A stretch of DNA of 64,000 nucleotides from Eunapius fragilis (Eukaryota; Porifera; Demospongiae; Spongillida; Spongillidae), in contig OY811974.1 of the NCBI GenBank assembly GCA_963681505.1, forward strand, positions 8,755,840 to 8,819,839. The letters run 5' to 3'. The translations under genes and the position numbers were made by a program. Positions 10,942 through 22,676 of the stretch are shown here, piece after piece. Position 1 is the first letter of the stretch; every line of letters begins with the position of its first letter. The notes below the pieces were generated by a model. The model did no database searches. It saw only the letters and a list, made by a program, of their open reading frames with translations, and was not told the DNA's origin.

Positions 10942-11165
10942 ACGGACCCATTTGAGAGCTCGTAACTGTTCCAAGTTGGCCATGAGCAGGGGACTGAGCC
11001 TGCTGGAGCTGACCTTGAGGAGGGGAGGGAGCCTGGGGGAGCTGACCTTGAGGAGGGGAGGGAGCCTGGGGGAGCTGACCTTGAGGAGGGGAGGGAGCCT
11101 GGGGGAGCTGACCTTGAGGAGGGGACGGAGCCTGCTGGAGCTGAAATGCCTTGACTTCGGCATCT
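10942..11165 (-). CDS. Possible terminal exon with Pro/Gln 11-residue repeats over a 33-bp minisatellite
   Basis: The minisatellite at about 10990-11140 has some 4.5 units of 33 bp (GCTGACCTTGAGGAGGGGAG... core). On the minus strand a CCCTCACAG acceptor with upstream pyrimidines precedes a frame repeating QAPSPPQGQLP and ending ...TSSQMGP stop. This is the most protein-like reading, but several frames are open because the unit is a multiple of three. The upstream exon is unknown. Confidence 0.3.
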
Positions 11166-11613
11166 GTGAGGGATCAGAAGGGAATAAGTTGAACCACTGA
11201 TATAAGTCGAACAATACAATACACGCGTTAGTACCCAGTTCCTCTACGAGTGTCTTGTTGGTCACTTCGCTTCACAGGACGTTCACAAATTTGTAGAAGT
11301 TCTTAGAGTCCTTCGTTATTGCCCTTTCGACAGCTTGTAGGAGTAACTCTGCCTTCGCGTTTCTCACATGGCTGCCGTTAATGTTTTCATGATCATCCCG
11401 GTCTATTAACAAATCCGAGTAGCACTTTGCATGATGTTAAATCGTTTGGATTTACACATTCTTTTAAGCGCCCAAACTTTTTTCTGAACGCCCGTGACTC
11501 GCAAGTCATTTCAATAAACACCACTGCACGCTATTTAACGCCACCGCAGTAAACAGGTGACAACCCAAACACGGAAGTGGCAGAAACCACGAGACCGAAA
11601 CGTACTGTACAGC

Positions 11614-11790
11614 CATCAGTCGGGTCCCCAGACAACCAAATAATCACGTTTAGACAACGAAATTTAACTCCACCAGTCTGGGGACCCCGACTGATGGTTG
11701 TAACCATCAGTAGGGATCGACCAAACATGATTATTTGGTAGTCTGGGGACAGTAAAACCATCAGTTGGGTCCCCAGACTAATTATTTGGG
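11614..11790. mobile_element. MITE, family C (GGTCCCCAGACT) copy 1
   Basis: CATCAGTCGGGTCCCCAGAC and its inverse GTCTGGGGACCCCGACTGATG are repeated in both orientations within about 175 bp. A close copy is at 24829-25010. Both are followed by the same downstream segment (GGACAAATTTCTTTGACG). Confidence 0.65.
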
Positions 11791-12369
11791 TGGAGACAAA
11801 TTTCTTTGACGTTCACTTTGTCGTCGCGACATGCATGAACAAAGCAATAACACATATCGAATGGCTATAAGGGTCCAGAATTAGCTCCAGATGATTAAGT
11901 CTGGTGGTTACTTAAATTACATCCAAATGATCTGATTCGTTGTCCCAGTCTGATTAAAAAAAAAATCAGTTGAGTCGCAGTCGTGGAACGTGGTAGTCAC
12001 GTGAGATACCATTCTGCGATTATTAAATTTTGAAGAGAACAAAAAAACAAATGACAAGTTTTGATTAGCTCATTCTACTGTAAAACAGAATGGATTGCTA
12101 CTGCCTAGAGCTGTCCATAAACCCACAGGGACAAGTTTTGATTAGCTCATTCCACTGTAGCAAAAAAAAAAAAACAACTTAACAATGAACTAAACATATC
12201 AATGAAAGTATGCATGCAACACTTTTAACAAGGAATATAATGAGATTGTCAGTCTAAATGAATGACCAGTAGTGCTAATGGAAGTTATATAACAGAACTA
12301 ACTACCGTAGCCTCGTCCCTAGGCCCTACAGCTACCTCCTTTCCTCTTTTCCCTCCACCCACCCTATAG
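11791..12369. other. Duplicated intergenic segment upstream of the copied exon
   Basis: It is largely the same as 25011-25480 and, in part, 1229-1410. No gene was seen. A-tracts and small indels separate the copies. Confidence 0.6.
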
Positions 12370-12690
12370 CCAAAGCCATGTCTGGAGCCATGTGTAGCCT
12401 TCTCTCTGTGCACCAGCCATCACCCAGGGCTGCCAGACGTAACCGTGGCTCTACAGAATATACTCCATCATCACCCCTGACACTCCCCCGCTCACACCTC
12501 CTCACCCACTAAGCACACTGCGTCTGTTGTGCCAGAGCCCATAGCAGTGCAAAATGTCCCCATAGCAACGTGTCATCATCTTCTGAACACATTGTTAGAA
12601 GTGAGGATTTTACCATAACCTATGAAATTCCTGAAACAGCACCTCGTTCCCCTAAACGTCCGGTCGTGTCATGTGATCAGTCAGCATGCA
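12370..12690 (+). pseudogene. Degenerate copy of the tyrosine-motif exon (copy 2)
   Basis: It begins with the same CCACCCTATAG acceptor and CCAAAGCCATGTCTGGAGCC as the exon at 345. It has lost the YVEM segment by a deletion after ACAGAATAT, runs into a stop within about 35 codons, and carries further small indels. The first exon is absent. Confidence 0.75.
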
Positions 12691-13700
12691 GGGCTATTTT
12701 TGGACAGATCTGTATCTCAAATTACTTTCCTATGAAGTGTTATTGGGCTCCCAGCATGGCGTACTAATGAGGTCCTGATAGGCAAGTAGACATCTCAGAC
12801 ATGATCGAGGTATATAGGGCTTCATTGCGACTGGTACTACACCTCCTATGGAGGTGGCGCTGATTCTGACGCTCTCATGCACATGCTCTCACAATCATAT
12901 CGCCCATCCTAAATATTCCTTGTTTAACTGATGGTTAAATTAAGTCAGACCTATCTATCTGGGCCGGAAGAAAGTCCATTGCACAGAATGAGTTATTATG
13001 TGGTGGGAGGAATAGAATGCGGGTGTCACAAGGCATTCAGTGATGCAGGCTGCATGTTCCAGGCAATATCTGATGCATCATCAGGTCAGTGGCGTCGGAA
13101 AGGCTCTTAATGGGCTGAAATAATTAACAGTTTATCGTAACTTTGAACACGCACCTTGAAATCTGGGAGGTTCCGACACCTATCAGGTGCTATTTAAAGG
13201 CTCAACTTTATGTTGCTGCATTTGCTCATGCATCTTCAAAGGAGAAGTAAATTGAAAATGAGACATGACATATTAACACAGTGGCACACATACCCCGCTA
13301 TACGAAGATACGCACATATCATTGTAAAATAGAATAGCTACGGCCATGAGCTCAAGGTCGGAGTTGAGCAGAGGGGCTTCCCCCACCCTCTACTGCAGCA
13401 TAGCCTGACAGACACGTGCGGTCACTTTTTACTTCGACTAAACGTTTTAATACCATTTGTGCGCTAGCTCAGTTCAAAACCATTTGAAAATTTATCTGTT
13501 AATAAAATCGATATCTATTTATAATATCAGTTATTCACGCGGCACAACTTTTACGCTACACAATCTTTCACTGCATGCGGGTTGTTTTACGCTGTGTATA
13601 ACATATTAAATTGGCATTGCAGCGTATAACGGTGCGAATGGAGACGTTATAGTACGCAATATTGCATCCATACAGCTGCACATCGTATAAATAACAACTC
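12691..13700. other. No gene; contains an inverted copy of the last bases of the tyrosine-motif exon
   Basis: About 13330-13405 is the reverse complement of about 705-775 (GGGGGAAGCCCCTCTGCTGAAC...TGAGCTCATGGCCGTAGC). The pieces of that exon here are therefore rearranged rather than simply duplicated. The rest is unremarkable. Confidence 0.5.
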
Positions 13701-13772
13701 TTTGTACACAGTGTTTACTATATACTAGTGTAAAACTACATCGTACTAGACTAATTTCTCTGCATCACACAG

Positions 13773-14739
13773 TCAGTCTTCAGTAGGTAAGGAGTAATGG
13801 GTTTCACTTCGGCAGACCAATGTCGTCGTCCTATTAATTGTAACGTCCTCTCTTGTGTTATAGCCATTTCGATATTGTTGTTTAGCTTTTCGTTTCGTAT
13901 TGTACAATACGATAGACACGTGGATTATTAGAGCACACGAAGCATTAATGGGCAATAAAAATATTGCAGCACTAAAGTACTTGTAATAGATAATGAGCGC
14001 ACTGAGAGAATTTACTTCAAACTCGATAATTGAGTAAGACAAAATTGGGACCATCAGAAGTAGATACAATACAGGATATGCCAGCAGCGGCATCATCTCA
14101 TAGAGAACCTTCTTGTGTTGCTTTTGATTTAAGGAGGCGATTCCGATCCCTTTGATTGCTCTGCAGCACAGCGTAACCACCATGACGACGATCAATGCAT
14201 ATGAGGGTAGAAGAAGGAAACTGCCCACGCTGAACAGACTGAAGAATTCATTTTTCAATAACTGATCAGATTTGTCGCTTGCATTTGAGAAAATATTATT
14301 TTCTACTTCTTTCGCAACCTGTAGCGTCAGTATGTACGTGACCACAGCCACTATTATTGAACTCCCTACGTAGAGTAGTTCCAACCGTTTTAGGTTTTTA
14401 TGACATACGGAAAGTACAAATAGATGGAAATTTATCCACAGCGTGAGCAATAACTTTAATGAGAGCATAGATACACCTAATGCAAGCTGTTGTACATAGA
14501 AGTCTTTAGACGCGGGTTTAAAGGTTGTTAAAGCAGGCACGACAAGACACAGATTTGCGCTGATCACCTGATAAAGTGCTAAGCGGTATACCAGAAACCT
14601 ATGCAGCTTGAAAGCTGGGATGAGCACAACGGCGATCAAAAACAGTACTGACGAAATAGACAAGCCCGCAATGACTGCTTTAGTATTGAGGATGGAAGGA
14701 CAACTACAGTCAGTTACACACACAGCTGGAATTATTCAT
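13773..14739 (-). pseudogene. 7TM receptor-like gene, copy 1, start codon shifted out of frame
   Basis: The body is an intact 7TM frame homologous to the copies at 21726 and 39737: seven hydrophobic segments, a conserved LSVCHKNLKRLE after TM3, QKQHKKVLYEMMPLL before TM6 and a C-tail ending ETHYSLPTED. The aligned start ATG is at 14739 (minus). Between it and the body lies a (TG)4 run, and the frame from that ATG ends after 9 codons. One more TG unit would restore it. In frame, only a GTG at 14723 is available. Either this copy is silenced by a dinucleotide contraction or it is a sequencing or allelic difference. Confidence 0.75.
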
Positions 14740-15270
14740 CTCTTTTATAGCTGTGTGAAACGTTATGTCCTATAGAAAATGGCAGGTACATGCAGATCAA
14801 GTTGGCATGCACATGGCTGCACACATATGCATGCAGCAAACACTTCATCTACATTAAGAATGCATGAGTTATGACATTGTTGGATTGCATGCACATTGTT
14901 TTAAAAAAGTTACACATCACGGTTTAACTATTTGCTGGTCCTATACCATTGCGAATGGCTCTCTTTAAGCATATTGAGGCACTGCAAGCTAATTGGCTGT
15001 AGCAGTGTATGCAGTCTGACCTATACATGCACACAATACCAATGCACACGCATAATGCTCTAAAAAGTTAACACAAATAAAGACGATTAGGCTGAGCTTA
15101 ATAGCACTTTGAGAGCCAAGCGAGGTACATGCATATAAGACTTGTCAATTTGTCTAATGCGCCATTGTGCACGGGCCAAATACATTATGAGAGACAGGGG
15201 CCGGGTTGTCACACGGGTTGGTTGTCACAATGTTTTGTATATAGTTGAATTAATGATCTACATATGAATT
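14740..15270. other. Intergenic; contains duplicated segment gamma (copy 1)
   Basis: About 14985-15235 (AATACCAATG..., GGCTGAGCTT..., GGTTGGTTGT) is shared with 16285-16520 and 43560-43790. No coding sequence was found. Confidence 0.55.
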
Positions 15271-15613
15271 AGCGGCGGATCCAGGTTTTGGGGCGGGCGG
15301 GCGGGGCACGGATGGTGTGTGTGTGTGTGTGTGTGTGGGGGGGGGGAGGGGTGCTGTCGGTTTCTGGCCCTATACGAAAAGTGGGCGGGGGGGGGGGGGG
15401 GGGGGGGGGCCGGGGGGTATGATCGCGTATCGAGGAGCCCGGGATATAGTACAGTAGTAGAGTTCATGCGTACGGGTATCAATAGGCAGCGCAATCGTGC
15501 ATCTATTATTGTAAAATGCGGCCCGAAAAGTTATTGATTTATAAATGGAGGGGGGGGGGGGGGGGGGGGGGCACGTGCCCCGAGTGCCCCCCCCCCCCCC
15601 TGGATTCGCCGCT
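15271..15613. mobile_element. hAT-like MITE with G-rich interior
   Basis: Terminal inverted repeats AGCGGCGGATCCAGG and CCTGGATTCGCCGCT match at 14 of 15. The flanks TGAATTA and TGAATAG may be a worn 8-bp duplication. The interior holds (GT)n, G23 (15387-15409), G22 (15550-15571) and C14 (15587-15600). Confidence 0.5.
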
Positions 15614-16235
15614 GTGAATAGGGGTCGGTGTATAATGCACGGCAATGGGATTTCTCTTTATTCAATGTATTCCGCATGCGTACTTCGCTAACTTCAGAGT
15701 AATTTATACCATACACCGTTAGTTCATTATTGACAAAACGATGACGTCATAAATAGTGAGCCTTTTTTTTGGGTCTCTAACCCCTGGAATGGTACTGAGG
15801 CATCAAAAAGACAAAGGAAGATTTATTCACTCATTATCACCAGTCCATTGACCTTTTGCCTCTGACATCAGTCACAAATTAAGTGATTAAGTTTGACAAA
15901 ACATAAGTCCTTATATAGAAACACCACGAAGAAACACAGCATGTACGAAATTAATGGTAAATGAATGCCTAACTATCTTCCAAAATGAATTACCTTCGCC
16001 AGTTAAGGTGCAGACGTTAAACGCTCACAAGGTACCGGAAGCTGACCCCCTAAAATTGAAAAACACGACTGCGCATGTCTCATTAGCAACTTCCGCAATG
16101 TTTCGCAGTATAAAAATCCCTTCCATCGTGAAATAGAACAAAAATGAAATCAATGATAATTTTACCTCTTAAGGACACTTTAAAAGGAAAGCATGTAGGA
16201 ACTCCGATGATGAAGTTATGCCATTTTAAAAGTTG
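15614..16235. other. No supported gene
   Basis: AT-rich intergenic sequence. A 60-codon open stretch at 15954-16136 has no recognisable domain. Confidence 0.35.
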
Positions 16236-16259
16236 CCCCCCCCCCCCCCCCCCCCCCCC
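16236..16259 (+). repeat. Poly-C tract
   Basis: 24 consecutive C. Confidence 0.9.
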
Positions 16260-16284
16260 AGAATTCATGTGTGACGTCAGAGGC

Positions 16285-16520
16285 AAAAGATCCATTCTGC
16301 TCAGTCTGACCTACACATCTACACAATACCAATGTACGTTGCATGATGTTATAAAAGTTGACACAAATAAAGAGGATTAGGCTGAGCTTTTTATCACTAC
16401 TTTGAGACCCAAGCCAAATAAGTTCTTATGAGACTTGCTAATTCGTCTAATGCGCATTGTGTATGGTACATGAAAACAGGGCCGGTTGTCACGTGGGTTG
16501 GTTGTGAGAAATTTGATATC
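16285..16520. repeat. Duplicated segment gamma (copy 2)
   Basis: It shares GACACAAATAAAGAGGATTA, TTTGAGACCCAAGCC and GGTTGGTTGT with 43560-43790 and, more distantly, with 14985-15235. With the MITE and segment beta it forms a roughly 2-kb duplication of 43.5-45.4 kb. Confidence 0.7.
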
Positions 16521-16553
16521 TTTGAATTGGGATAAAATTAATAATCTACATAT

Positions 16554-16812
16554 GGAACAGTGTCCAGCAAAATCACCCTTATGATACTTTGTCACATTTT
16601 CCAGGACAAGCAAAAGAAAAGTAACGTTCACATTGAAATGTATTGGCTAATAATAAATTCAGTGCCCAATAACTTTATGATAGATAGTCCAATTTAGGAT
16701 GCGTAAAAAGACCATATGATAGAAGCTTTTGGGAGTTCACTGAAAAAAAAAATTGAAAACTTGAAAAACTATCCAGCCGATCGAGAAAGGTGACTTTGCT
16801 GATCACTGTTCC
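16554..16812. mobile_element. MITE, family B copy 2
   Basis: GGAACAGTGTCCAGCAAAATC on the left and GACTTTGCTGATCACTGTTCC on the right are inverted repeats with ATAT flanks. It is orthologous in position to 43815-44045 within the larger duplication. Confidence 0.75.
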
Positions 16813-17029
16813 ATATACCTATTCAGCTTTCGCATATGCACGTTCAATATATGTGCCTAGTGGAATTTAATTTCAGAGTAATGTATAGCATACACCGGTT
16901 AGAACAACATATTGATGTTGACAAAATGATGTCGTTATCGATATAACGAATAACAGTGAGCCTCTTTTCAACTGCGGAGTGAGTTCTCTAACCCAGGAGA
17001 ATGGAACAATGCAAATGCACTATTCAGCA

Positions 17030-18600
17030 CAGTGTAGTACTGTTGTGTAATTATTGTATGGTGCAATGTTGGAAGGAGGGTTTTACATTACACCATGCAG
17101 TACTAGTAGCATGTCATTGTTGGAAATGTTTTTAATTACCCCACTTGCTACGTACTGTATCTATATCCTTATATCATCATCAAGAGTAAATGTAAACTTA
17201 TAGGACGCTATTTCAGAACTAGTCCAATTTTAATTAAGTGCTTCATATTTCATACTTAATTTACCTCTGAGCGGCATTCAAAAAATGAGGATTGCGCGTG
17301 CATAAAACGGTCAGGGTGGAGGAGGATTAGGTAGTAGGTGGGTGTTGTGTGCTCATGCCATTCGACACACACCACACATCCATCTATCCAAAACGATGTC
17401 ATGATTACGCGTCAGTCGAAAAGTACACGGAAGCAGACTTTGCATTGTTAGGCTGAAAATATGCGCACCTCCATGATCAGTAATATTACCTTATGCTGTG
17501 TGGCGGAAGTATGGTTTGTTTCCAACTGCAACACGCAATATTATAATCTTTCACCACGGAGACTTGAGCAGTTTTCCTTTTCTCGCAGTATATGGACTTG
17601 ATCCTTTTCCATATGCTATATGAGGAGTGTGCGAATGCGCTTCCCCACGAAGTTCGCGTATGAAATATCGTAGTGGTTACTGATAGTACACGGTAGACTT
17701 TTACGTTTCCCCGTCACAACATGTGCAGGTCATGCTTACATATTTTGTGCGCACGTCAACGTTATAGCGTATTTATGATTTGCTAAATAAACATACAAAT
17801 AAGTATAGTGGACCATCATGACGTAGTAGCTGAGGTTGCTTTGAGTTTGAGACACGCATCATCTCGATCTTCGATTCCTATTAAGACATTTTGATCAGGA
17901 AAGGTTGTAAGAGACTGCACTACAATCGTATATTACTCCTGCCATGTCTGCAATGAAGAGCTCCTCTGAAACTGTCTGGCAGTGTGGCTACCTTTGAACG
18001 CCCCGGGGCATACATGTAGTTTCGTAGCGATGATTCCTTGCATGCTCATGATATTGTACTAATACGTCATGTTAGTGGGACATCTCTTTCAACTTGATAG
18101 CTCTTTCAACTATACAGCAATGGTTAGTTTTGACAGATTAGGCTGCATGCTTTGCTGACGGTTATTAAATACATATATACGCAAACGTATAACCATGACC
18201 TTTCTTTAAAATTAAAACGGTTAAAATTTAAAATGTAATTTGGGTTTGTACTACAAGTAGTATGTTTAGGTGTAATTATTTGCAACACTATTCAAAATTC
18301 TTTATCGTTGCATCCCACAGTTCAACGACAAGTTTACATACTTGTGTTGGAGGAGAGGTGACATGTTGGTTTATGCGTGGACTCAGTTGATAATGTAATG
18401 GCATTTGTTCAAAAATGTTGCGTTTGCCGTCATTAGCCTGAATGCGCCCTTGTAGAAAAGGGGACTTTTTAGAAAATGTTTTGGTGATCTCTGTATACGA
18501 CAATTTCATATGCATACTCATGATTTTTAAAACAACTACATGCATGACACTATGAAGGATCAATATAGCCACAGCCATCTGCTATGGCGCTCTTCATTCA
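17030..18600. repeat. Duplicated segment beta (copy 1), non-coding
   Basis: A run of matches (GGAAGGAGGGTTTTACATTA; GCGCACGTCAACGTTATAGC; TTTGCAACACTATTCAAA; GGAGGAGAGGTGACATGTTG) is repeated in order at 41080-42910 and 44260-45430, with an older partial copy near 48700-49090. No conserved reading frame crosses the copies, so this is probably non-coding DNA duplicated with the receptor genes. Confidence 0.7.
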
Positions 18601-18699
18601 ACGCAAGATTATCCAACACCATATCACATAACAGACACCCCAATGCGCACAATAGGCATTATGCAATACATTCTAATTCATAACGACCCTTGTAGAGTT

Positions 18700-18890
18700 G
18701 CGAGGCCACACAGAGCTGCTTAAGTCCAGCCGGCCTGACAGGCCGGAGATCTGGCCTGTCCAAACCCCTGGCCAGATGACACCCATTCCTTGTACCAATA
18801 CACTGCCAATACGTGTATGTACATGTAAAAACCAATATTTGGCACGTCTTGTTCAGAATTCAACTATTAAAGTAAGGCGTACTAACTACA
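18700..18890. mobile_element. Half copy of palindromic element D
   Basis: CCTGACAGGCCGGAGATCTGGCCTG and the right arm CCAATACGTG...GGCACGTCTTGTTCAGAATTC match the full palindrome at 43118-43345. The matching left arm is missing here. Confidence 0.55.
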
Positions 18891-20454
18891 CAATATGTAC
18901 TACACTAGCAGTATGTTTATTAGTTATTAAGCATCTGGTGTGACCTATACAATATGTTGTTTTACTTTATGTGGCCGTGCAACTACAAGCACGCTATGCA
19001 AAAGTAGGAATTTGTGTGTTATGCATTTTCGACCATTCCAAACGATCTAAAGAGTCATGACATCTACTGATTTGATCTCCAGGGGAGTTGAAGCCCAGCG
19101 GCTTGTTACAAAAATCACACCAATCTAAATTAGCGTACCGTTTCTCTTTAGATGTATGGATCACCCGAAAGATCGTAAGCCTGAGAATACGCACCTGCGG
19201 ATACCTTACTTCATCCTGAAGAACTTCATAATCGATACGGGACCGCCGCTTTCGCTTGTACAAATATAACGTGTTAAATTATTCAGTCACTAAATAATAG
19301 AAGGGAGGGGCGCCATACTCTAAACAGTTAGTCCTCGCAGGTAATTCAGCATATAACGAGAATCTCAATTGCAATCTCGATCGCGGTATGCGTAGTTAGT
19401 GTAGAAAATTACATAGCAACCACGCGTATCGCAATCGAATAGCTTCACTTTGAAGCTCTAGCTTGGGACCAAAGATAAAGAATTATAACCTTGGCAATTT
19501 TGGGCGAAGCTTTAAAGGACCTGTACAACGAGTATGCACCGTCAATAAATGTAAAAGGGATGTTAAACTGGCAGAACGTGATTAAATTTATTTTCTGTAC
19601 ACCGTGGTAGACAAATGTACCCCCGGGAGAACGTGCACGGTACATTAGACATTAAACCGGAAATAACCAGTTGTTTAAAAGGAACAACCTCAACCGACGG
19701 GTTATTTTTTAAACAATAACCTTAACCGACCGGTTTTAAAAAATCTTGATAACCTTTTACAATGGGTTATTCTCTCTAAACTAACAGGTTTCAAGCATTA
19801 CTTCTACTCCGTAACCTGAAGCATCTCCTGCTAAAGTACTAGGATCAAAATGGACAAGAACATGACTATACATCAGTCTCTGTTTTGCATCATTAAATGC
19901 CGTAGCACATATTTCATCCCACTCCGTCGTATACATTTTTAAATTTTGCATTAGCTGTATGAGTACTAGTGTTGATAAATCTGCTTTAATAGTTCAAGAG
20001 GCCCAAATAGGATCTCGATTGAACAGCAACCGCAGGGAAACGTACCGCTTGTATTGCCTTTAGTTTCTCTTTAGTCGCATGAATTCCGGCTTGCGCACGA
20101 AGTCCGCGTGATTGAATGTATGAAATATCAGAAAGTGGTTACTGATAGTATGGAATATTTTAACGTTTCCGACATGTGCAGGCCTTTGCATTTAACTTCG
20201 TCTCTGCCAGTATCTTCGTACTTCGACGGCTGATAATCTCCTCTGGAATGCCGCCAAGAAAGCTGCAATTGCAACCTCGAAGCCTTGCCTGTGGTGTTTC
20301 TTTCATTGTTTGTAAGTTGCAAACCATTATCGGAATTATGGTCAAATGTGACCTCATGTGACCTCATGCATGGCGGACAATATATTAATTTGTATCGTCC
20401 GGTCGCTCCCTTGCTCTGACGTCACTGTGAATATGTCGATGTATAAATATATAT
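18891..20454. other. No supported gene; fragment of segment beta near 20090-20190
   Basis: GCACGAAGTCCGCGTG...GTGGTTACTGATAGTA at 20095-20190 matches 17640-17740 and 41630-41730. An open stretch on the minus strand at 18994-19263 starts only at TTG and was not called. Confidence 0.4.
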
Positions 20455-20581
20455 GTCATTGTATAAATAGTTTAGGATTGATAAATATTTTCTGTAGCCA
20501 GAATTTATTGGACAGATTATAGAATGAAGTGGTCTGCGTGCTTCCTAATGATAGTGCTCAAGGTTTGCAGCGGCGGTTTAT
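20455..20581 (+). promoter_or_regulatory. Possible promoter plus signal-peptide first exon
   Basis: TATAAATA motifs at about 20442-20470 precede an ATG at 20524. The ATG opens MKWSACFLMIVLKVCSGGL, a typical signal-peptide shape, followed by a TGTAAGTT donor at 20582. The obvious next acceptor (GTTGCAG near 20735) would create a stop at the junction, so the downstream gene is unresolved or broken. Confidence 0.3.
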
Positions 20582-20973
20582 GTAAGTTACGGAATGCACA
20601 AGTGCATGCAGTATGACTTTGTATCACTGCAAGCGTTATACCTTCGGGCGCCGCCCTCGTCCCTTTGTTGTACGAGTCTAATCGACTTCCTAGTAATCAA
20701 TACGTCGATCTCAGCTTTTGTGTGTTTTGTTGCAGAACAAGAATTCCAGAAAATGCCTCAGTATCTCCAGGCTGCTAGGCTGGCTATGAGCGTGAATATA
20801 TTCACACATGTAGAAGGAGGACACACTTCGAAGCGTGTTGTTGTAAGAAATTTTCGTACATCTTACAATAATAGGCTATAATGCCAATGGTAACGCGTGA
20901 ACGCCTAGAGCATAGTTACATATATATGATTCCTTGCTCACGATATGTCATGTTTTTGACCTCTAGGACCTCA

Positions 20974-21300
20974 TTAATGGAGAGGAAGAACTCGACTGAA
21001 TGGAACACAGTGATTAGGTAGTATCGATAGGCAGGGTATGTACATTTGGATTTTGCATACGGTGGATTGGGTGCTGGGTTGTAATAAACTATAAAAAGAA
21101 TTCAGCAGAGGAACTAATACGAAGGCAGCGATTAAATGACACCGCAACCCCACCAGCCACTGGATCACGAAGGCCAAATGATACTTTAGATGAAAACAGT
21201 ACAGAAATTATCATAGACTTAGACGCAAATAGTAGGTTGGAAAATGTTGTAGTAGATGTGCATGTTGGGTCTTGGACACGCCCTCTTCCTTAGTGGTAAT
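20974..21300 (+). pseudogene. Copy of the tail exon associated with the chromodomain relic
   Basis: The frame NSAEELIRRQRLND...LENVVVDVHV is open for about 65 codons. Its nucleotide sequence is repeated at 28034-28270, where it directly follows a chromodomain. Here the chromodomain part is absent, but the frame past EELI is better preserved (CGA where the other copy has TGA). Confidence 0.45.
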
Positions 21301-21725
21301 CATTACGGTTCAACAAGAAAGCTTATCGGTAAGTTTTTTACAATCGATAGCGTAGAGAAATATTCGACAAGAGGTATTTAATTACCGATTAGCTCAAAAC
21401 CTTACGGATAGTTGACTCTAGTATGTTCATCTAAACGGTAATATAGTTACAGCTCTCATAAATTACAATCTGGACATAGTGTAAAAGGTTACTCTACTTA
21501 TTTCACAACCAGTACTTTTGGTTTTTGGTTCCATTGCTAGCGGATCTTTTTTGGTTTTTAGTTTCCCCCTAATTTAGACCCAGATCACTCGCGGATGCGG
21601 TGTTATTTATGTGCTCAGTTTAAAAGTTTTGGACGCATCAATTATACATGAAACACAACTGTACGCTATATACAATATTTACTACTAGTGTAAAACTACT
21701 AGACTAATTTCCCTGCACCGCTCAG
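21301..21725. other. Intergenic, duplicated segment alpha begins about 21590
   Basis: 21270-21400 (CGCCCTCTTCCTT, AGAAAGCTTATCGG) also matches 28255-28340. The last 130 bp are the conserved 3' flank of the receptor copies. Confidence 0.5.
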
Positions 21726-22676
21726 TTAGTCTTCAGTAGTGAAGGAGTAATGAGTTTCACTTCCGCCGAACAATGTCGTCGTCTCATTAATTGTTACGTC
21801 CTCTCTTGTGTTATAGCCATTTTGATATTGTTGTTTGGCTTTTCGTTTCTTATTGTACAATACTATAGACACGTGGATTATTAAAGCACACGAACAGGTA
21901 ATGCTAAACAAGAATATTGCAGAAGTAAAGCCATTGTACACGATAATGTACGCCCTGGGAGAATATTTAACAACATCGATTAACACGTAAGACAAAATTG
22001 GGACCATCAGGAGTAGATACAATACAGGATATGCCAGCAGCGGCATCATCTCATAGAGAACGTTCTTGTGTTGCTTTTGATTTACGGAGGCGATCCCGAT
22101 CCCTTTGATTGCTCTGCAGCACAGTGTAACCACCATGACGACGACCAATGCAAATGTAAGTAAAAGAAGGAAACTGGAAACGCTGAATAGACCAATGATT
22201 TCATTTTTGAATAGCTGATATCTATCGCTTGCATTTGAAAAAAAATTATTTTCCGCATTTTTTATAAACTGTTGCGTCAGTATGGAAATGACCACGGCCA
22301 CTATTATTGAGCTCCCTACGTAGAGTAGTTCCAACCGTTTTAGGTTTTTGTGACATACCGAAAGTACAAATAGATGGAAATTTATCCACAGCGTGAGGAC
22401 CAACTTTAAGGAAAGTATGGATGCACCCACTGCAAATCGCGCATCAAAGTGTTTATCGCTAAACACAGTTAAAGCAGGTACGACAATACACAGATTTGCG
22501 CTCACCACCTGATAAAGTGCTAAGCGGTATAATAGTATTCTATGCAGCCAGAACGCTAGAACGAGGACAACGGCGGTCAAAAATAGCACTATCGAGATAC
22601 ACCAGCCTGCAGTGATTGCTGTAGTGTTGATGATACAGTCATCAATGTATATACATCTGGAGGAACTGTAATTCAT
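21726..22676 (-). CDS. 7TM receptor-like protein, copy 2 (intact, single exon)
   Basis: 316 codons from the ATG at 22676 with no intron. The short N-terminus has an Asn-rich MNYSSS stretch. TM1 is about residues 19-41, TM2 46-68, TM3 79-103, TM4 112-132, TM5 160-184, TM6 205-226 and TM7 243-268, followed by a 45-residue basic then acidic tail. The segment VCHKNLKRLE after TM3 occupies the position of the class A DRY region. No NPxxY is seen in TM7, so it is not a standard rhodopsin-like receptor. The loop between TM4 and TM5 has an NAS glycosylation site. It is probably a plasma-membrane GPCR of an unclassified or lineage-specific type. Ligand and G protein cannot be read from the sequence. 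It shares the body and flanks with copies 1 and 3. Confidence 0.75.
   Translation of the reverse strand: MNYSSSRCIYIDDCIINTTAITAGWCISIVLFLTAVVLVLAFWLHRILLYRLALYQVVSANLCIVVPALTVFSDKHFDARFAVGASILSLKLVLTLWINFHLFVLSVCHKNLKRLELLYVGSSIIVAVVISILTQQFIKNAENNFFSNASDRYQLFKNEIIGLFSVSSFLLLLTFALVVVMVVTLCCRAIKGIGIASVNQKQHKNVLYEMMPLLAYPVLYLLLMVPILSYVLIDVVKYSPRAYIIVYNGFTSAIFLFSITCSCALIIHVSIVLYNKKRKAKQQYQNGYNTREDVTINETTTLFGGSETHYSFTTED

Noticed and set aside
18994-19263. 89-codon minus-strand frame with WCDFC and SRCHD
   Set aside because: Starts at TTG, no splice support, no second zinc ligand pair of a known type.
20734-20840. Second exon joined to the signal-peptide exon at 20524
   Set aside because: The acceptor GTTGCAG would create TAA at the junction, so the join is not coding as read.
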